DNA from: Caulobacterales bacterium
Lineage (GTDB): Bacteria; Pseudomonadota; Alphaproteobacteria; Caulobacterales; Caulobacteraceae
Assembly (NCBI GenBank): GCA_017302105.1
Contig: JAFLCS010000003.1
Span: 62,001 to 126,000 of the forward strand
Length of the DNA stretch: 64,000 nucleotides
Reading direction: 5' to 3'
Shown: one piece after another, positions 1 through 9,442 of the stretch
Position numbering within the stretch: the stretch's first letter is position 1
Layout of the letters: each line of letters begins with the position of its first letter
Notes under the pieces: model-generated
The model's database searches: none
What the model saw: only the letters and a program-made list of their open reading frames with translations
Told to the model about the DNA's origin: nothing
Made by a program: the position numbers and the translations under genes

Positions 1-124
1 CCCAGTCGGGGAAGGCCTGGCGGGCCGAGGCGACCGCCTGTTCGATCTGGGCTTCAGAAGCGTTCGGGCCTTCCCAGACGACGTCGCCGGTCGCCGGGTC
101 GATGGAGGATAAAGTAGAGGTCAA
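1..124 (-). CDS. astD: Succinylglutamic semialdehyde dehydrogenase, N-terminal part (runs off window start)
   Basis: Only the first ~41 codons are in the window. Translating the minus strand from a TTG at 124 gives LTSTLSSIDPATGDVVWEGP followed by a helix ending QAFPDW, which is the typical N-terminus of the AstD aldehyde dehydrogenase family. AstD oxidises N-succinylglutamate semialdehyde to succinylglutamate in the arginine succinyltransferase pathway. It starts 7 bp after the astA stop, so the two are very probably co-transcribed. No ATG or GTG is available between the astA stop and the first conserved residues, which is why TTG is chosen. Family assignment rests on the short N-terminus plus the astA neighbour. 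Confidence 0.75.
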   Translation of the reverse strand, partial: MTSTLSSIDPATGDVVWEGPNASEAQIEQAVASARQAFPDW

Positions 125-131
125 GTCAGGC

Positions 132-1145
132 TCACAGAATGGCGCGGACGGGGTCGCCGTCCTTGATATGTAGGGCGTCGGCGGTTTCGCGCGAGATCTC
201 GATGCCGCCCTCGACCGGCTCGGCGATGGCGCGGGTGGCGCGAAAGTCGTTCAGCGTCGTGGTCGACAGCAGATGCGGATCGCCCTCGACATCGTCGGTG
301 ATAATGGTGCGCATGACGCGGGCTTCGCGCACGGAGCGGATGGCGTCGCGCTGACAGGCCATGGTCGGGCCGGCGTCGAAGACATCGACCAGGCCGTTGG
401 CCTGGAAGCCCTCGCGCTCCAGCAGCTTCTTGGCCGGTTTGCCTTCTTCAAAGACCTGACCGATGGCGGCCTGGGCGTCGATGTGCATCAGGCTTTCATA
501 CAGCGGGTGATGCGGGGCCAGGTCGAAGATGAACTGGCCGTCGCCCTTGCCCGACAGCTCGTCGGCGCTGTCGAAATCCATGCCGAAGAATTTGGAGGTG
601 ACGTGCTCCCAGAACGGCGACTTGCCCTCGGCGTCGAAACGCCCGCGCAGCTCGGCCAGCACCATGTTGTTGAACAGCTCGGGCCGGGTCCCGATCAGCA
701 GATAGCGTGAGCGGGCTAGAAGGGCACCGGCCCCGCCGATGCGTTTGTCCGGCTTGAGGAACAGCGAACCCACCTCGGTCCAGCCGCGGCACTCGTTGAC
801 GAAGACCAGGGCCGGCTGGTCGTTGCGATGCGTGCCGGCCTGTTCAGACACATGGTAGTGCGAGAAGGTCATCCGGCGGAACGAGGCGAACGGCCGCTTC
901 AGGCCGACGGCGGCCTTGACCCCGGCCAGGCCGATGACCTCGCCCGTGTCGGACTCTTCCATCATCAGGACGTACCAACGGTCCTCGACGGGCAGGGTCT
1001 CAGAGAACGATCCCTCGCTGATTTCGAGGCGCCCGCGCAGGGTCGGCTCGTCTTCGGGCAGGCTGGTGAAGCCGGGACCGGAGGCCTTGGCCAGGCCCAT
1101 CAGGGATTCATAATCCGCCGAGGTGGCGGGACGCACGACGAGCAT
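132..1145 (-). CDS. astA: Arginine N-succinyltransferase
   Basis: The 337-residue protein has the AstA family pattern from its start (LVVRPATSADYESLM, then GPGFTSLP) to the C-terminal half with the DAGPTMACQRDAIRSVRE segment. AstA transfers succinyl from succinyl-CoA to the alpha-amino group of arginine, the first step of the cytoplasmic AST arginine catabolic pathway. Length matches the family (about 340 residues). Its ATG overlaps the TAA of the upstream M20 hydrolase gene by one base, and astD follows 7 bp downstream, so this is a coupled operon. astB and astE are not in the window. Confidence 0.95.
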   Translation of the reverse strand: MLVVRPATSADYESLMGLAKASGPGFTSLPEDEPTLRGRLEISEGSFSETLPVEDRWYVLMMEESDTGEVIGLAGVKAAVGLKRPFASFRRMTFSHYHVSEQAGTHRNDQPALVFVNECRGWTEVGSLFLKPDKRIGGAGALLARSRYLLIGTRPELFNNMVLAELRGRFDAEGKSPFWEHVTSKFFGMDFDSADELSGKGDGQFIFDLAPHHPLYESLMHIDAQAAIGQVFEEGKPAKKLLEREGFQANGLVDVFDAGPTMACQRDAIRSVREARVMRTIITDDVEGDPHLLSTTTLNDFRATRAIAEPVEGGIEISRETADALHIKDGDPVRAIL

Positions 1146-2398
1146 TACAGGGTCTCCAGACGCAGGCGTTTGAGGGCCTGGGCGTCGATTTCGCCAGAGG
1201 CGACCTTGGCCAGGATCAGGGTTGAGAGCTGGGCGCGCTCGACGAAGCTTTCCGGCCAGGCGAACTCGTTTTCGGAATGGATGTCGCCGCCGCGCACCCC
1301 CAGGGTGTCGATGTTGGGCAGGCCGGCGGCGTGCAGGTTGTTGCCCTCGCAGACCCCACCGGACGACTTGAAGACGATGTCCTGGCCGAGCAGGGTCCCG
1401 GTCCGGGTGACGATGTCCATCAGGGCCTGCTGCGAGGCGTCGGCCGGCTTGGGCGGGCGGGTGAAGCCGCCGTGCAGCTCCATCGACAGGCCCTCGAAGG
1501 GCGCGTCGCGTGCGATGGCGGCGACCTGCTCGGCGGTCCAGTCGGCGGCGGCCTTGTCCGGGACGCGGGCGTTGAAATGGATCACGGCGATGTCGGGAAC
1601 GACATTGAGGGGCGCCCCGCCGGTGATCTTGGCGACATTGACGGTGACGCCGTCGCGCTGACCGTTCAGGCCGTGCAGGGCGGCTCCCAGAATGGCGGCA
1701 CCGGCGATGGCGTTGCGGCCCTCATCGAAGGCGCGCCCGGCATGGGCCGAGCGCCCGCGCACGATCAGCCGCCAGTTGGCCGAGCCCTTGCGCGCGCCGG
1801 CCAGGGATCCGTCCGGCATGGCCGGCTCATAGGTCAGGCCCAGATGCCCGCGCGCGCCCAACTTGGCCAGGAGGGGGCCGGACCCGAGCGAGCCGATCTC
1901 TTCGTCGGGCGACAGCAGAACGGTCCAGCCGACCGACTCACGCGCAGGGTGGGTCTCGAAGGCTTCCAGCGCGGCCAGAATGACGCTGATGCCGCCCTTC
2001 ATGTCGGCGATGCCCGGGCCATGCAGGGCACCGTCGGCGCGGCGCTTGACGCTCTGGAATGCGCTGGAGGCGGGATAGACCGTGTCGTAATGCCCGGTCA
2101 TGACGATCTGGGTCGGGGCCTCGGGCCGCATCGTCAGCTTCAGCGCCGGGGGGTGGGGCTGGGGTGTCAGCACCCCGGTATCCCCGACTTCGATGGTATC
2201 CGCCAGCGGCACCCGCTCGATCTGACAGGCCAGGGAGCGACGCGCCTCGGCCTCCAGCAGACCTAGCTGTTGAGTCAGGCCTTCGACATTACGGCTGCCC
2301 GAGTTCAGATCGCACCACTGGATGGCGCGATCGATGATCGCAGCCTCGCGCACGGCGACGTGATTCAGAGCCGCCTGATCGTCGGGAAGGATTTGCAT
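1145..2398 (-). CDS. M20-family metallopeptidase/hydrolase (carboxypeptidase G2-like)
   Basis: A 417-residue M20 zinc hydrolase. Visible metal and catalytic motifs are TGHYDT (H103, D105), a bridging aspartate in GIADMKGG (D132), and SPDEEIGS (E166/E167 as base and ligand), with a dimerisation domain after ~residue 195 (RSAHAGRAF). There is no signal peptide, so it is probably cytoplasmic. It directly precedes astA with a one-base stop/start overlap, so a role in releasing or processing an arginine-derived amide is plausible; the substrate cannot be read from sequence. Similar proteins are often labelled glutamate carboxypeptidase. It could functionally stand in for a missing AST step, but that is inference. 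Confidence 0.85.
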   Translation of the reverse strand: MQILPDDQAALNHVAVREAAIIDRAIQWCDLNSGSRNVEGLTQQLGLLEAEARRSLACQIERVPLADTIEVGDTGVLTPQPHPPALKLTMRPEAPTQIVMTGHYDTVYPASSAFQSVKRRADGALHGPGIADMKGGISVILAALEAFETHPARESVGWTVLLSPDEEIGSLGSGPLLAKLGARGHLGLTYEPAMPDGSLAGARKGSANWRLIVRGRSAHAGRAFDEGRNAIAGAAILGAALHGLNGQRDGVTVNVAKITGGAPLNVVPDIAVIHFNARVPDKAAADWTAEQVAAIARDAPFEGLSMELHGGFTRPPKPADASQQALMDIVTRTGTLLGQDIVFKSSGGVCEGNNLHAAGLPNIDTLGVRGGDIHSENEFAWPESFVERAQLSTLILAKVASGEIDAQALKRLRLETL

Positions 2399-2407
2399 GG
2401 GCGCGGT

Positions 2408-5400
2408 TTAGCCCGCCTCATCGTTTTCTTCCACCCGGCGGCGCTGTTCTTCGTCCCGCGACGAGCGACGCCACCGGACATACAGGCGGGCGTCGCCGTC
2501 GGCACCGACACGCGACACCACCGAAATGTTGCGACGGGCGCGCCATTCGACCTGGACCGCAGCGCCCTGTTCGCCGCCGCCGATGACCTCGAAATACAGA
2601 TCGTCACCGATGTATTTGCCGCCAGCCACGGTCATGCTGGATGCGTCACCTCCGAATGACAGACGATCCAGTCCTGCAAATTCTCGTAGGTTTCCAACCA
2701 CATCGAATCCACCGCCTCCGGCCAGGGCCGCCAGGCTGGATGCCAACTGCGCCGCCTCGATCGGTGACAGTTGCGAGGCTGAGCGCCCGAACAGAACCTG
2801 CGACAGGATTTCGTCCTGGGGCAGGGCGGGGGTCGAACTCAGGGTGATGACGGGCCGTGCCGCAGTGCCGCGCACCTCGATCCGAGCGGTCAGTGTCGGG
2901 TCCTCGCGAACCGCCGTAAGGTCCAGCCGAATGTTCTCGGCACGCGTGGACAGGGTGACCGTGCCGCCGGGTTGGAAGGTGAAGCGCCGTCCAGCAAATT
3001 GATAATCTCCCCGCACCAGGCGCGCATTGCCGGACAGCCTGGGGTCGCTGAGGGAACCGGTGACGTGCGCGTCCAGCCCCATTTCCACATCCAGTCCGCG
3101 GCCCTCGATGAAGACGCCGCCGCCAGAGGAGCGAAGGCGTACATCCACATTGAATGCCGACCGGGATCGGCGGGCAGCCCGCTCCTCGGCGGATTCCTCG
3201 ATCTCGTCCTCCAGGCCGCCGGGTCGGTTGATCTCGATGACGTCGAGTTCGACGACATCGGTGCTGTTGGGCAGGTCGTCAGCCGAGATGATCGCCTCGC
3301 TGACATCCAGTTCCCCCTGTAGGGAAATTGCTCCGGATTCGGCCCGCTCGACGCGGATGGGGCCGGAGGCCCGGGCCCGCGCCAGGTCCGTCTGGATAAC
3401 CCGGAAGTCGGTCAGTTGTAGGGTCAGGCTCGAGGCCGATCCCGTCCGCAGACCCAGTACACCCTGGCCGGTCACGCGACCTGGATTGCCGCCGCGTCCG
3501 TCTGTTGCGGTGAAGGCGGTGATGCGGGCCGTATCGGCGTCGAAGCGGGTTTGCATGGTCAGATCGCTCAGGACCAGACCGCTGCCGCCGTCTTCGAACC
3601 GGCCCTGGCGCAGGTCGAAATGGCCATCGATCCGAGGATCATTGATGGTCCCACCCACGGTGGCCTCACCGTCGACAATGCCGGACAAGGTTCGCTCGCC
3701 ACCAAGCACCAGATCCCAGATCGAGCGAATCTGACCCTGCAAGGTGATGTCTCCCGACATGGGTTGGTTCCGATTGATCGCCAGGCGCAATGGTGCCGCG
3801 CTGGCGGTGACGGGCAGGATAAGGTTGGCCTGCGAGCGGACGCCAGCGGCGTCGGAGGCTTCCGCCTCGACGAACATCCGGTCGTCGGACAGGCGTGCGG
3901 TGATCAGGGCGTCGATGTCCATGTCTGCGCCGGCATCGCGGCTGCGTGCGTTCTCGAGCCGGGCCACAATGGTGCCGTCCAGGGCGTCGCGCGTACCTTG
4001 CAGATTGATCTCGCCGGTGACGCGGCCCGCCAGGTCCGGTGCAATGGAACGCAGGTCGACCCCGGTGAGACGGGCGCGGATCAGGGCTGTGGTCCGGTCC
4101 TCTCGAAGCTCGCCCACAAGAACGCCACCGCCGACGCTCAGATCGACCTGCGCCGACTTGTTGCCGTCAGCCAGCACCAGAACCAGGGGGGAGCGTGTGT
4201 CGAATGCGACATCGCGTACGCGGCCACCCCCCTCGAGGGACACGGTTTGCCGGCCTTCGTCCCGGGCGTAGATGCCGGATCCCTGGAAACGAATAGGGGT
4301 GCCGCCGCCGACATCGGCCTGAAGCGTAAAGGGCAGGCGCGATAGCGTGCCCTGGCCCTGGAGACGCAGGGTGCGGATGACATAGCTGGACCTGGCGAAG
4401 CGGACCCCGCGGCCGGTCACATCAATCAGGGCCGCGGCATCGCCGGAGCCCTCGGTCAGCAGGACCCGGCCAGACGCGGTGCCGGCTGCCAGAAATGCGC
4501 CCGGACGTGCCTCGAAGGTCAGATCGGCGCTGGCGGGGTTCGAACCGCTGAGTGCCAGGTCTCCTCGTGCTGTCACGCCGCCAGCATTGATGTCCATACC
4601 CGTCAGGCGCACGCCATCATCGGCGATGCGGAATAGGGAAAAGGCGCGAGCCGGACCATAGGCGCTGTCGCCCGTGATCGTGATCCGGCCGTCCGAGGCA
4701 TCGGCCCCCTTGCGGAATGTAAGGACCAGATGCGTGTCGGCCAGGGTGAGCGGGCCGGCTCCGATCGAGGCAAAATCAGCTGTCAGATCCAGCACCGGGC
4801 GTTCCAGAGTGCCGGTCAGAGCACCTTCGCCACGCGCCGCGCCACCGATCTCCACCGGTCCGACGCCAAACGGCCCTCGAGCGGTCCAGTCCAGCGCCAG
4901 TCGCACATCCCCTTGCGACAGGCCGATCAGGCCCTGCGCATTCAGACGTGCGGCCGATCCAGACAGGCTGGCCCGGGTCACGGCGATACGGTTGTCGCCG
5001 ATCAGCCCCTCGCCCGTGAATCGCGGCGAGCTGCCGAGGAGCCGATCCAGTTCCGCCCAACCCGTGTGCAGCCGCCGCCCGTCGGCCGTGAAAGCCAGCG
5101 CCCAGGGCGCGCGTCCGCTTTGCGAGGCCGTGAAGGTCAGATTCATCGCGCCGCGCGCCTGCCGCCGCAGGCGAGAGATGTCTGAAACAACGGCCGAACC
5201 CTGGACTCCCAGGCCGCCGGTGATCCCGCGGGAGCCTTCGGCGCTGATGTCCAGGGCGGCACCGTCCAGATCGAAACGCTGGATCAGCAGCCGGGTGTCT
5301 GACATCCGACTCGCCCGGATCAGCGCGCGCGGCTGCGTCCCGATCAATGACGCCAGCAGGCTGTCGCCCGAGCCGCCCTGACCGCTCAGACCAGCTTCGA

Positions 5401-6685
5401 GATCGTAGCGACCGTTTCGGGCCGTCAGGCTGACGGGGCCGCCCAGGCGTCTCAGGCCATAGCCGGCGATCTCGGCCTGATCGACGCGCGCCTCGCCATC
5501 GAAGGTCCAGCGTCTCTGGTCGCCTTGCCAGAGCCCCGCAATCTCGCCGGCTCCGGCGATATCCTGTCCGGCCAGTCTGGAGACTGAAGGCGTGGCCACA
5601 CGGATCTGGACGCCATCCCCCATAACCTCTCGTGCGCTATCGAAGGCTCCGGCGGCGTCGACGGTCAGATTGTCGGAGCGGATCACCCAGGCCAGCCCCA
5701 CGGCGTCGTTCTGTCCTCTGACAGGGCGCAGGCCGACGCCGAAGCGAACCTCGGGGCCGAGGCGCGCGATCAGTGGCTCCAGCAGGTCTGATCCGGCCAG
5801 ACGGACGTAGCCCGCCCCTTGTCCTCCAGCGTCTGAGAAGCGCCCGTGGGCCGCGACGGGGCGATAGCTTCCGGTCTGGACGAGGGCGTCGAAGCCATGT
5901 TCGCCCATCTCCAAATGCAGCTCGAAGGGATGATCGGGGGAATAGCCGAGAGCCCCGGCGATCGGGCCGCCTTGGGCCTCATGCGCACGGGCCTGAACGG
6001 TTGCGCCCAGGAGGCCGCCGTGGGCGGCCGTCTCAAAGGTCAGATTCAGGGCGTCTCCAGGCCGCGACAGGCTGGCGGCCTCCAGCAAGCCGGCCTTGCG
6101 GCCACTGCGGTCCAGACGCACATGGCCGCTCAGATTCCATCGGCCATATTCCTGGGAGAAGCCTTCGTGCAGTTCGATCCGAGACTGGAAGCGACGAATG
6201 TCCACCGTTAGCGGCATCGACCCCGGCGGGGTCAGATCCGGTTCCAGCACCGGTCGGCGCAGCACGCGCACGACCTCCGCCTCGATCAGGTCGGCATGAA
6301 AGCGGCGCGTGATCAGCGGCAGGTAGGACCAGTCCAGACGCGCGTTCTCGATCTCCAGCCAGACGCCGTCCCGGTCCGTCATCGTTACCCGGTGCAGGGT
6401 AAAATCGCTCCAGAGGTCGCCGGACAGTCCCTCAACACGGATCTGCCCGTAGCGGCCGATCTGTCGCCCCTCGACAAAGTTGAGGACGAGATCGCGCCCC
6501 GCCGGTGTCAGTACGGCCAGGCGCGCGCCGCCGAACAGCAGCAACAGCAGCCCGCCGAGGACGGCCAATCCGATCAAGCTCCAGCCCAGGGCGGAGCGTC
6601 GCCGGCGCTCAGCGGCGGCGGGGGCCTCTGCCGGCTCCGGCGGTGGCGTGTCGGCAGCGGGGCCGGGCTCGCGACGCCGACTCAA
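2408..6685 (-). CDS. tamB: Translocation and assembly module subunit TamB (DUF490/AsmA-like)
   Basis: A 1425-residue protein with one N-terminal transmembrane helix (about residues 32-52, LIGLAVLGGLLLLLFGG), a very long repetitive beta-strand-rich body typical of bridge-like lipid-transfer proteins, and the conserved C-terminal TamB domain ending near GGEQGAAVQVEWRARRN. TamB spans the periplasm and works with TamA in outer-membrane protein insertion and probably phospholipid transport. The start is TTG, overlapping the tamA stop as TTGA, so translation is coupled to tamA. The M20 gene starts 9 bp after its stop. The N-terminal cytoplasmic tail is Pro/Glu/Arg-rich. Confidence 0.93.
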   Translation of the reverse strand: MSRRREPGPAADTPPPEPAEAPAAAERRRRSALGWSLIGLAVLGGLLLLLFGGARLAVLTPAGRDLVLNFVEGRQIGRYGQIRVEGLSGDLWSDFTLHRVTMTDRDGVWLEIENARLDWSYLPLITRRFHADLIEAEVVRVLRRPVLEPDLTPPGSMPLTVDIRRFQSRIELHEGFSQEYGRWNLSGHVRLDRSGRKAGLLEAASLSRPGDALNLTFETAAHGGLLGATVQARAHEAQGGPIAGALGYSPDHPFELHLEMGEHGFDALVQTGSYRPVAAHGRFSDAGGQGAGYVRLAGSDLLEPLIARLGPEVRFGVGLRPVRGQNDAVGLAWVIRSDNLTVDAAGAFDSAREVMGDGVQIRVATPSVSRLAGQDIAGAGEIAGLWQGDQRRWTFDGEARVDQAEIAGYGLRRLGGPVSLTARNGRYDLEAGLSGQGGSGDSLLASLIGTQPRALIRASRMSDTRLLIQRFDLDGAALDISAEGSRGITGGLGVQGSAVVSDISRLRRQARGAMNLTFTASQSGRAPWALAFTADGRRLHTGWAELDRLLGSSPRFTGEGLIGDNRIAVTRASLSGSAARLNAQGLIGLSQGDVRLALDWTARGPFGVGPVEIGGAARGEGALTGTLERPVLDLTADFASIGAGPLTLADTHLVLTFRKGADASDGRITITGDSAYGPARAFSLFRIADDGVRLTGMDINAGGVTARGDLALSGSNPASADLTFEARPGAFLAAGTASGRVLLTEGSGDAAALIDVTGRGVRFARSSYVIRTLRLQGQGTLSRLPFTLQADVGGGTPIRFQGSGIYARDEGRQTVSLEGGGRVRDVAFDTRSPLVLVLADGNKSAQVDLSVGGGVLVGELREDRTTALIRARLTGVDLRSIAPDLAGRVTGEINLQGTRDALDGTIVARLENARSRDAGADMDIDALITARLSDDRMFVEAEASDAAGVRSQANLILPVTASAAPLRLAINRNQPMSGDITLQGQIRSIWDLVLGGERTLSGIVDGEATVGGTINDPRIDGHFDLRQGRFEDGGSGLVLSDLTMQTRFDADTARITAFTATDGRGGNPGRVTGQGVLGLRTGSASSLTLQLTDFRVIQTDLARARASGPIRVERAESGAISLQGELDVSEAIISADDLPNSTDVVELDVIEINRPGGLEDEIEESAEERAARRSRSAFNVDVRLRSSGGGVFIEGRGLDVEMGLDAHVTGSLSDPRLSGNARLVRGDYQFAGRRFTFQPGGTVTLSTRAENIRLDLTAVREDPTLTARIEVRGTAARPVITLSSTPALPQDEILSQVLFGRSASQLSPIEAAQLASSLAALAGGGGFDVVGNLREFAGLDRLSFGGDASSMTVAGGKYIGDDLYFEVIGGGEQGAAVQVEWRARRNISVVSRVGADGDARLYVRWRRSSRDEEQRRRVEENDEAG

Positions 6686-8472
6686 AACGCCTGTCCGATG
6701 CTGATGTAGATCTGGAACTGGGGGTCCGAATCGCGCCGGTCGATCGGAATGGCGATGTCGGCCCGTATGGGACCGAACGGCAGATCGTAGCGTATCCCGG
6801 CCCCGACTGAGATCCGGAAGTCCGCAAAGTCCGGCATGGTACCGGTGCCAATCGAGCCGGCATCGACAAAGGCTGCGACCCCGAGATCCCGCCAGACCTG
6901 ACGCCGCCGCACCTCCAGGCTGGTCTCGAACAGGGATGAGCCGCCCACCGGGGTCCCGTCGTCGAACTGGGGTCCGACGCCCTGGTAGTCAAAGCCGCGC
7001 ACCGAGCCACCGCCGCCTGAATAGAAGCGTCGGTCGGACGGCAGGTCGTTCCCGGAAGCGCCGCTGATGGTTCCGAGTCGGATCCGACCGGCCACTACGG
7101 TCTGGCCGGCCGCGTCGATCGGAACGTAGACGGAGCCCTGGGTGGTCGCCCGGACGAACATGAACGAGCCGTCGCCGGTCACAGCCGTGGGCTGGACATC
7201 GACGCTGAGCCGCCATCCCGAGCTCGGGTCCAGTGGATCATCCGAAAAATCGATGAAGGCATTGGCCCCGAGGGTGACGATCACCAGGTTCCGTTCGATC
7301 GGGGTGAGGGGGACCGTCAGGTCATTGATGTCCAGTTCGCCATAGCTGCCGGCCTCGATTGCGAGGCCGCCGGACAGGAAGGATGTCGCCCCGAACCGTT
7401 GGCGGATTTCGGCACGCGCTCCCCCGACCCGACGATCGTAGGCGCGGGTGTCTTCGTCCAGGGCATACGCCCCCATCACCAGAGACCGCCCTGGCCGGCG
7501 CCAATGCGGCAGGCTGAGTCCCAGTCCGATCCTACTGTTGATCTCGGCCAGGCGAAAGTCGAAGGTCAGGGTATCGGCCCGCCCGAAGCGGTTGCGCCAG
7601 GTCCACAGGGCGTCGACGCCGGCCCCTTCGGACGTGGAGAAGCCGGCACCGGCCTCCAAGAGCCGGCGCGGCTGGTCCGCCAGGGACACCACCACCGGGC
7701 GCAATCCCTCGGCCGTGTTCTCCTCGATCGGGGCCAGGGCGATGGAAACGCTGTCATAGACTGCTGTTTCAAGTAGCCGACGCTCCAGCTCGGCGACGGC
7801 TTCCGGCGTATAGCGATCGCCGGGTTCCCATGGTGCGAGGTGTTCGACCCAGGCTCTATTGGTGCGCCCCTCGGTTAGCAGCAGCACGCCGTCGAGCCGA
7901 ACAGCAGGGCCTGCGACAATGCGGAAGGTCGGCTGGAGGCTGTTGGTCGCATGATCGACGACGACGCGGCGCTGGCCTGCCGTCGCATCCGGAAATCCCA
8001 GCTCAGCGAGGCGGGCGACGACCCGCCCCTCGGCTGCGATGACATCAGCGGCGCGACCGGGCTGGCCGGACTGAAGCCCGAGAACCGCTTCGGCCCGGGT
8101 CATGGTGGTTGGATCGGGCTCCGGCGCAATCCACTCAACCTCGGGCGCCGAGACGGCAAAGCGTTCGCCGGTCGTCACGGCGATGACGGCGACCGGCGGG
8201 GTCTCTCCCTCGATCTCGTCTTCGATTACGGCCGCGTAGTAGCCCTCGGACCTTAGAACGGCCAAGGCGCTGTTGGCGGCGTCGCGTGCGCGCCGCCGGG
8301 CCTGGAATCGATTGGCTGGCGGATCCTCGACCTCGCCGATCGCCGCCACGATCCGCTCTCTCAGATCTTCCGGCAGGTCACCATCGACGCGTGCGCGCGG
8401 CTCCGCCAAAACTGCGGTCGACCAGAGACTTCCGGCCAGGGCCAGAAGCGAAATCAGCGGTCGCAGGCGCAC
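6682..8472 (-). CDS. tamA: Outer-membrane translocation module TamA (BamA/Omp85 superfamily)
   Basis: 596 residues: a signal peptide (about 1-23, ending AVLA), POTRA domains (about 25-290) and a C-terminal 16-strand Omp85 barrel. The barrel contains the characteristic GxxxRGF element (GGSVRGFDYQG) and ends in an aromatic C-terminal strand (QFQIYISIGQAF). TamA is the outer-membrane partner of TamB. GTG at 8472 is chosen because AAGGGAA lies just upstream and the signal peptide starts there. It overlaps tamB by 4 bp and follows two small lipoprotein genes on the same strand. Confidence 0.93.
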   Translation of the reverse strand: MRLRPLISLLALAGSLWSTAVLAEPRARVDGDLPEDLRERIVAAIGEVEDPPANRFQARRRARDAANSALAVLRSEGYYAAVIEDEIEGETPPVAVIAVTTGERFAVSAPEVEWIAPEPDPTTMTRAEAVLGLQSGQPGRAADVIAAEGRVVARLAELGFPDATAGQRRVVVDHATNSLQPTFRIVAGPAVRLDGVLLLTEGRTNRAWVEHLAPWEPGDRYTPEAVAELERRLLETAVYDSVSIALAPIEENTAEGLRPVVVSLADQPRRLLEAGAGFSTSEGAGVDALWTWRNRFGRADTLTFDFRLAEINSRIGLGLSLPHWRRPGRSLVMGAYALDEDTRAYDRRVGGARAEIRQRFGATSFLSGGLAIEAGSYGELDINDLTVPLTPIERNLVIVTLGANAFIDFSDDPLDPSSGWRLSVDVQPTAVTGDGSFMFVRATTQGSVYVPIDAAGQTVVAGRIRLGTISGASGNDLPSDRRFYSGGGGSVRGFDYQGVGPQFDDGTPVGGSSLFETSLEVRRRQVWRDLGVAAFVDAGSIGTGTMPDFADFRISVGAGIRYDLPFGPIRADIAIPIDRRDSDPQFQIYISIGQAF

Positions 8473-8531
8473 ATGGTTCCCTTGCAGTCGGGGCCGGCAC
8501 CGCGCACGGCCCGGACCGGTAGATGTCCTAC

Positions 8532-8822
8532 CTAATGAAACATCGTGGGGCTGTCGGGTTCCACACTTTCGTCGCTGGGACGCGCATCTCCCATGTCACC
8601 GGTGTCAGACGCCGCAGGCACCGATTGCTGGGTCGGTTCGGCCTCGCTCTGGGCTGCCGATGCCGCATCGGTCTGGGCGGCATCGGTTCCGGCTTCGGAG
8701 GCGGCCTCGGCCCCGATCGGCGGGCCCGACGTGAACGCGACATCGGAGTCGTCCCCCGACGGCTGGCAAGCCGCCAGGCCGAGCGTCAATCCGACTCCCA
8801 CGACAAGAGCTGTCAAACGCAT
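8532..8822 (-). CDS. Small lipoprotein with conserved C-terminal motif (paralogue of the next gene)
   Basis: A 96-residue predicted lipoprotein: hydrophobic signal with a lipobox (LAAC, C19), then an Ala/Glu/Thr-rich low-complexity linker, then a C-terminal block reading DTGDMGDARPSDESV and ending PTMFH. The same block occurs in the adjacent upstream gene although their linkers differ, so the C-terminus is the likely functional part. It lies 60 bp upstream of tamA in the same orientation, which suggests an envelope role linked to TamAB. No known family is recognised. Confidence 0.75.
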   Translation of the reverse strand: MRLTALVVGVGLTLGLAACQPSGDDSDVAFTSGPPIGAEAASEAGTDAAQTDAASAAQSEAEPTQQSVPAASDTGDMGDARPSDESVEPDSPTMFH

Positions 8823-8833
8823 CTGCGCCCCGC

Positions 8834-9115
8834 CTAGTAGAATACGGTTTCGCTGTCCGGCTGAACGCTTTCGGCACTCGGCCGCGCCGCTCCCATGTCG
8901 CCCGTATCAGTCGGGGGCGGGGCCGTCTGTTGAGCAGGTTCCGGCTCGACGGGCGTGGTGGCCTCTTCTGCCACGTCTTCGGCGGCGGGAGCCTCAACCA
9001 GCGGCGGTGGCGGAGATTCTGCCTCCTGCGAAGGCGATGAAGTCTGAAATTCGCAGGCACCGAGGGTGACCCCGGCGGCGAAGGCCAGAAGAATGAGGGG
9101 CAAACGAAGGCGCAT
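8834..9115 (-). CDS. Small lipoprotein, tandem paralogue
   Basis: A 93-residue predicted lipoprotein with signal and lipobox (LGAC, C21), a Pro/Glu/Ala-rich linker, and a C-terminal block DTGDMGAARPSAESV ending ETVFY that closely matches the block in the gene 11 bp downstream. The pair looks like a tandem duplication in which only the C-terminal ~25 residues have stayed similar. It is the first gene of the lipoprotein-tamA-tamB run. Function unknown. Confidence 0.75.
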   Translation of the reverse strand: MRLRLPLILLAFAAGVTLGACEFQTSSPSQEAESPPPPLVEAPAAEDVAEEATTPVEPEPAQQTAPPPTDTGDMGAARPSAESVQPDSETVFY

Positions 9116-9238
9116 GAGGGATCACCGGATCGCTGAATCGACAGAAAATCTAGCGCACAATCGGGGCATGGCGATACCCCTCTGTCAGCCATCGTCAGGC
9201 GAGCGACCACCTTGGGGGCCTGGACGACAGAAGGGAGA

Positions 9239-9315
9239 TGGTACGTCCTCTCGGGCTCGAACCGAGGACCCTCTGATTAAAAGTCAGATGCTCTAACCAA
9301 CTGAGCTAAGGACGC
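9239..9315 (-). tRNA. tRNA-Lys (anticodon UUU)
   Basis: Read on the minus strand this folds as a complete tRNA: acceptor GCGTCCT pairing with AGGACGT (first pair G-U), the D-arm GCTCAGTTGGTTAGAGC, the anticodon stem CTGA/TCAG around CTTTTAA giving UUU, and the T-arm with GGTTCGAACC. The CCA end is encoded (positions 9241-9239). The anticodon identifies lysine. It stands alone between a lipoprotein gene on the same strand and a divergent lipoprotein gene. Confidence 0.96.
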
Positions 9316-9442
9316 GCCGTTATCCTGCCGCGATCCAGAGGCAAATCCGCCACCGGCTTGGCAAGGCGGCGGTTCTGGTCCAATCGCTCGCTGGCGTCAA
9401 GACGAGGCGGTAGGGGAATTTTCCGCAGGGAAGGAAGCTGGC

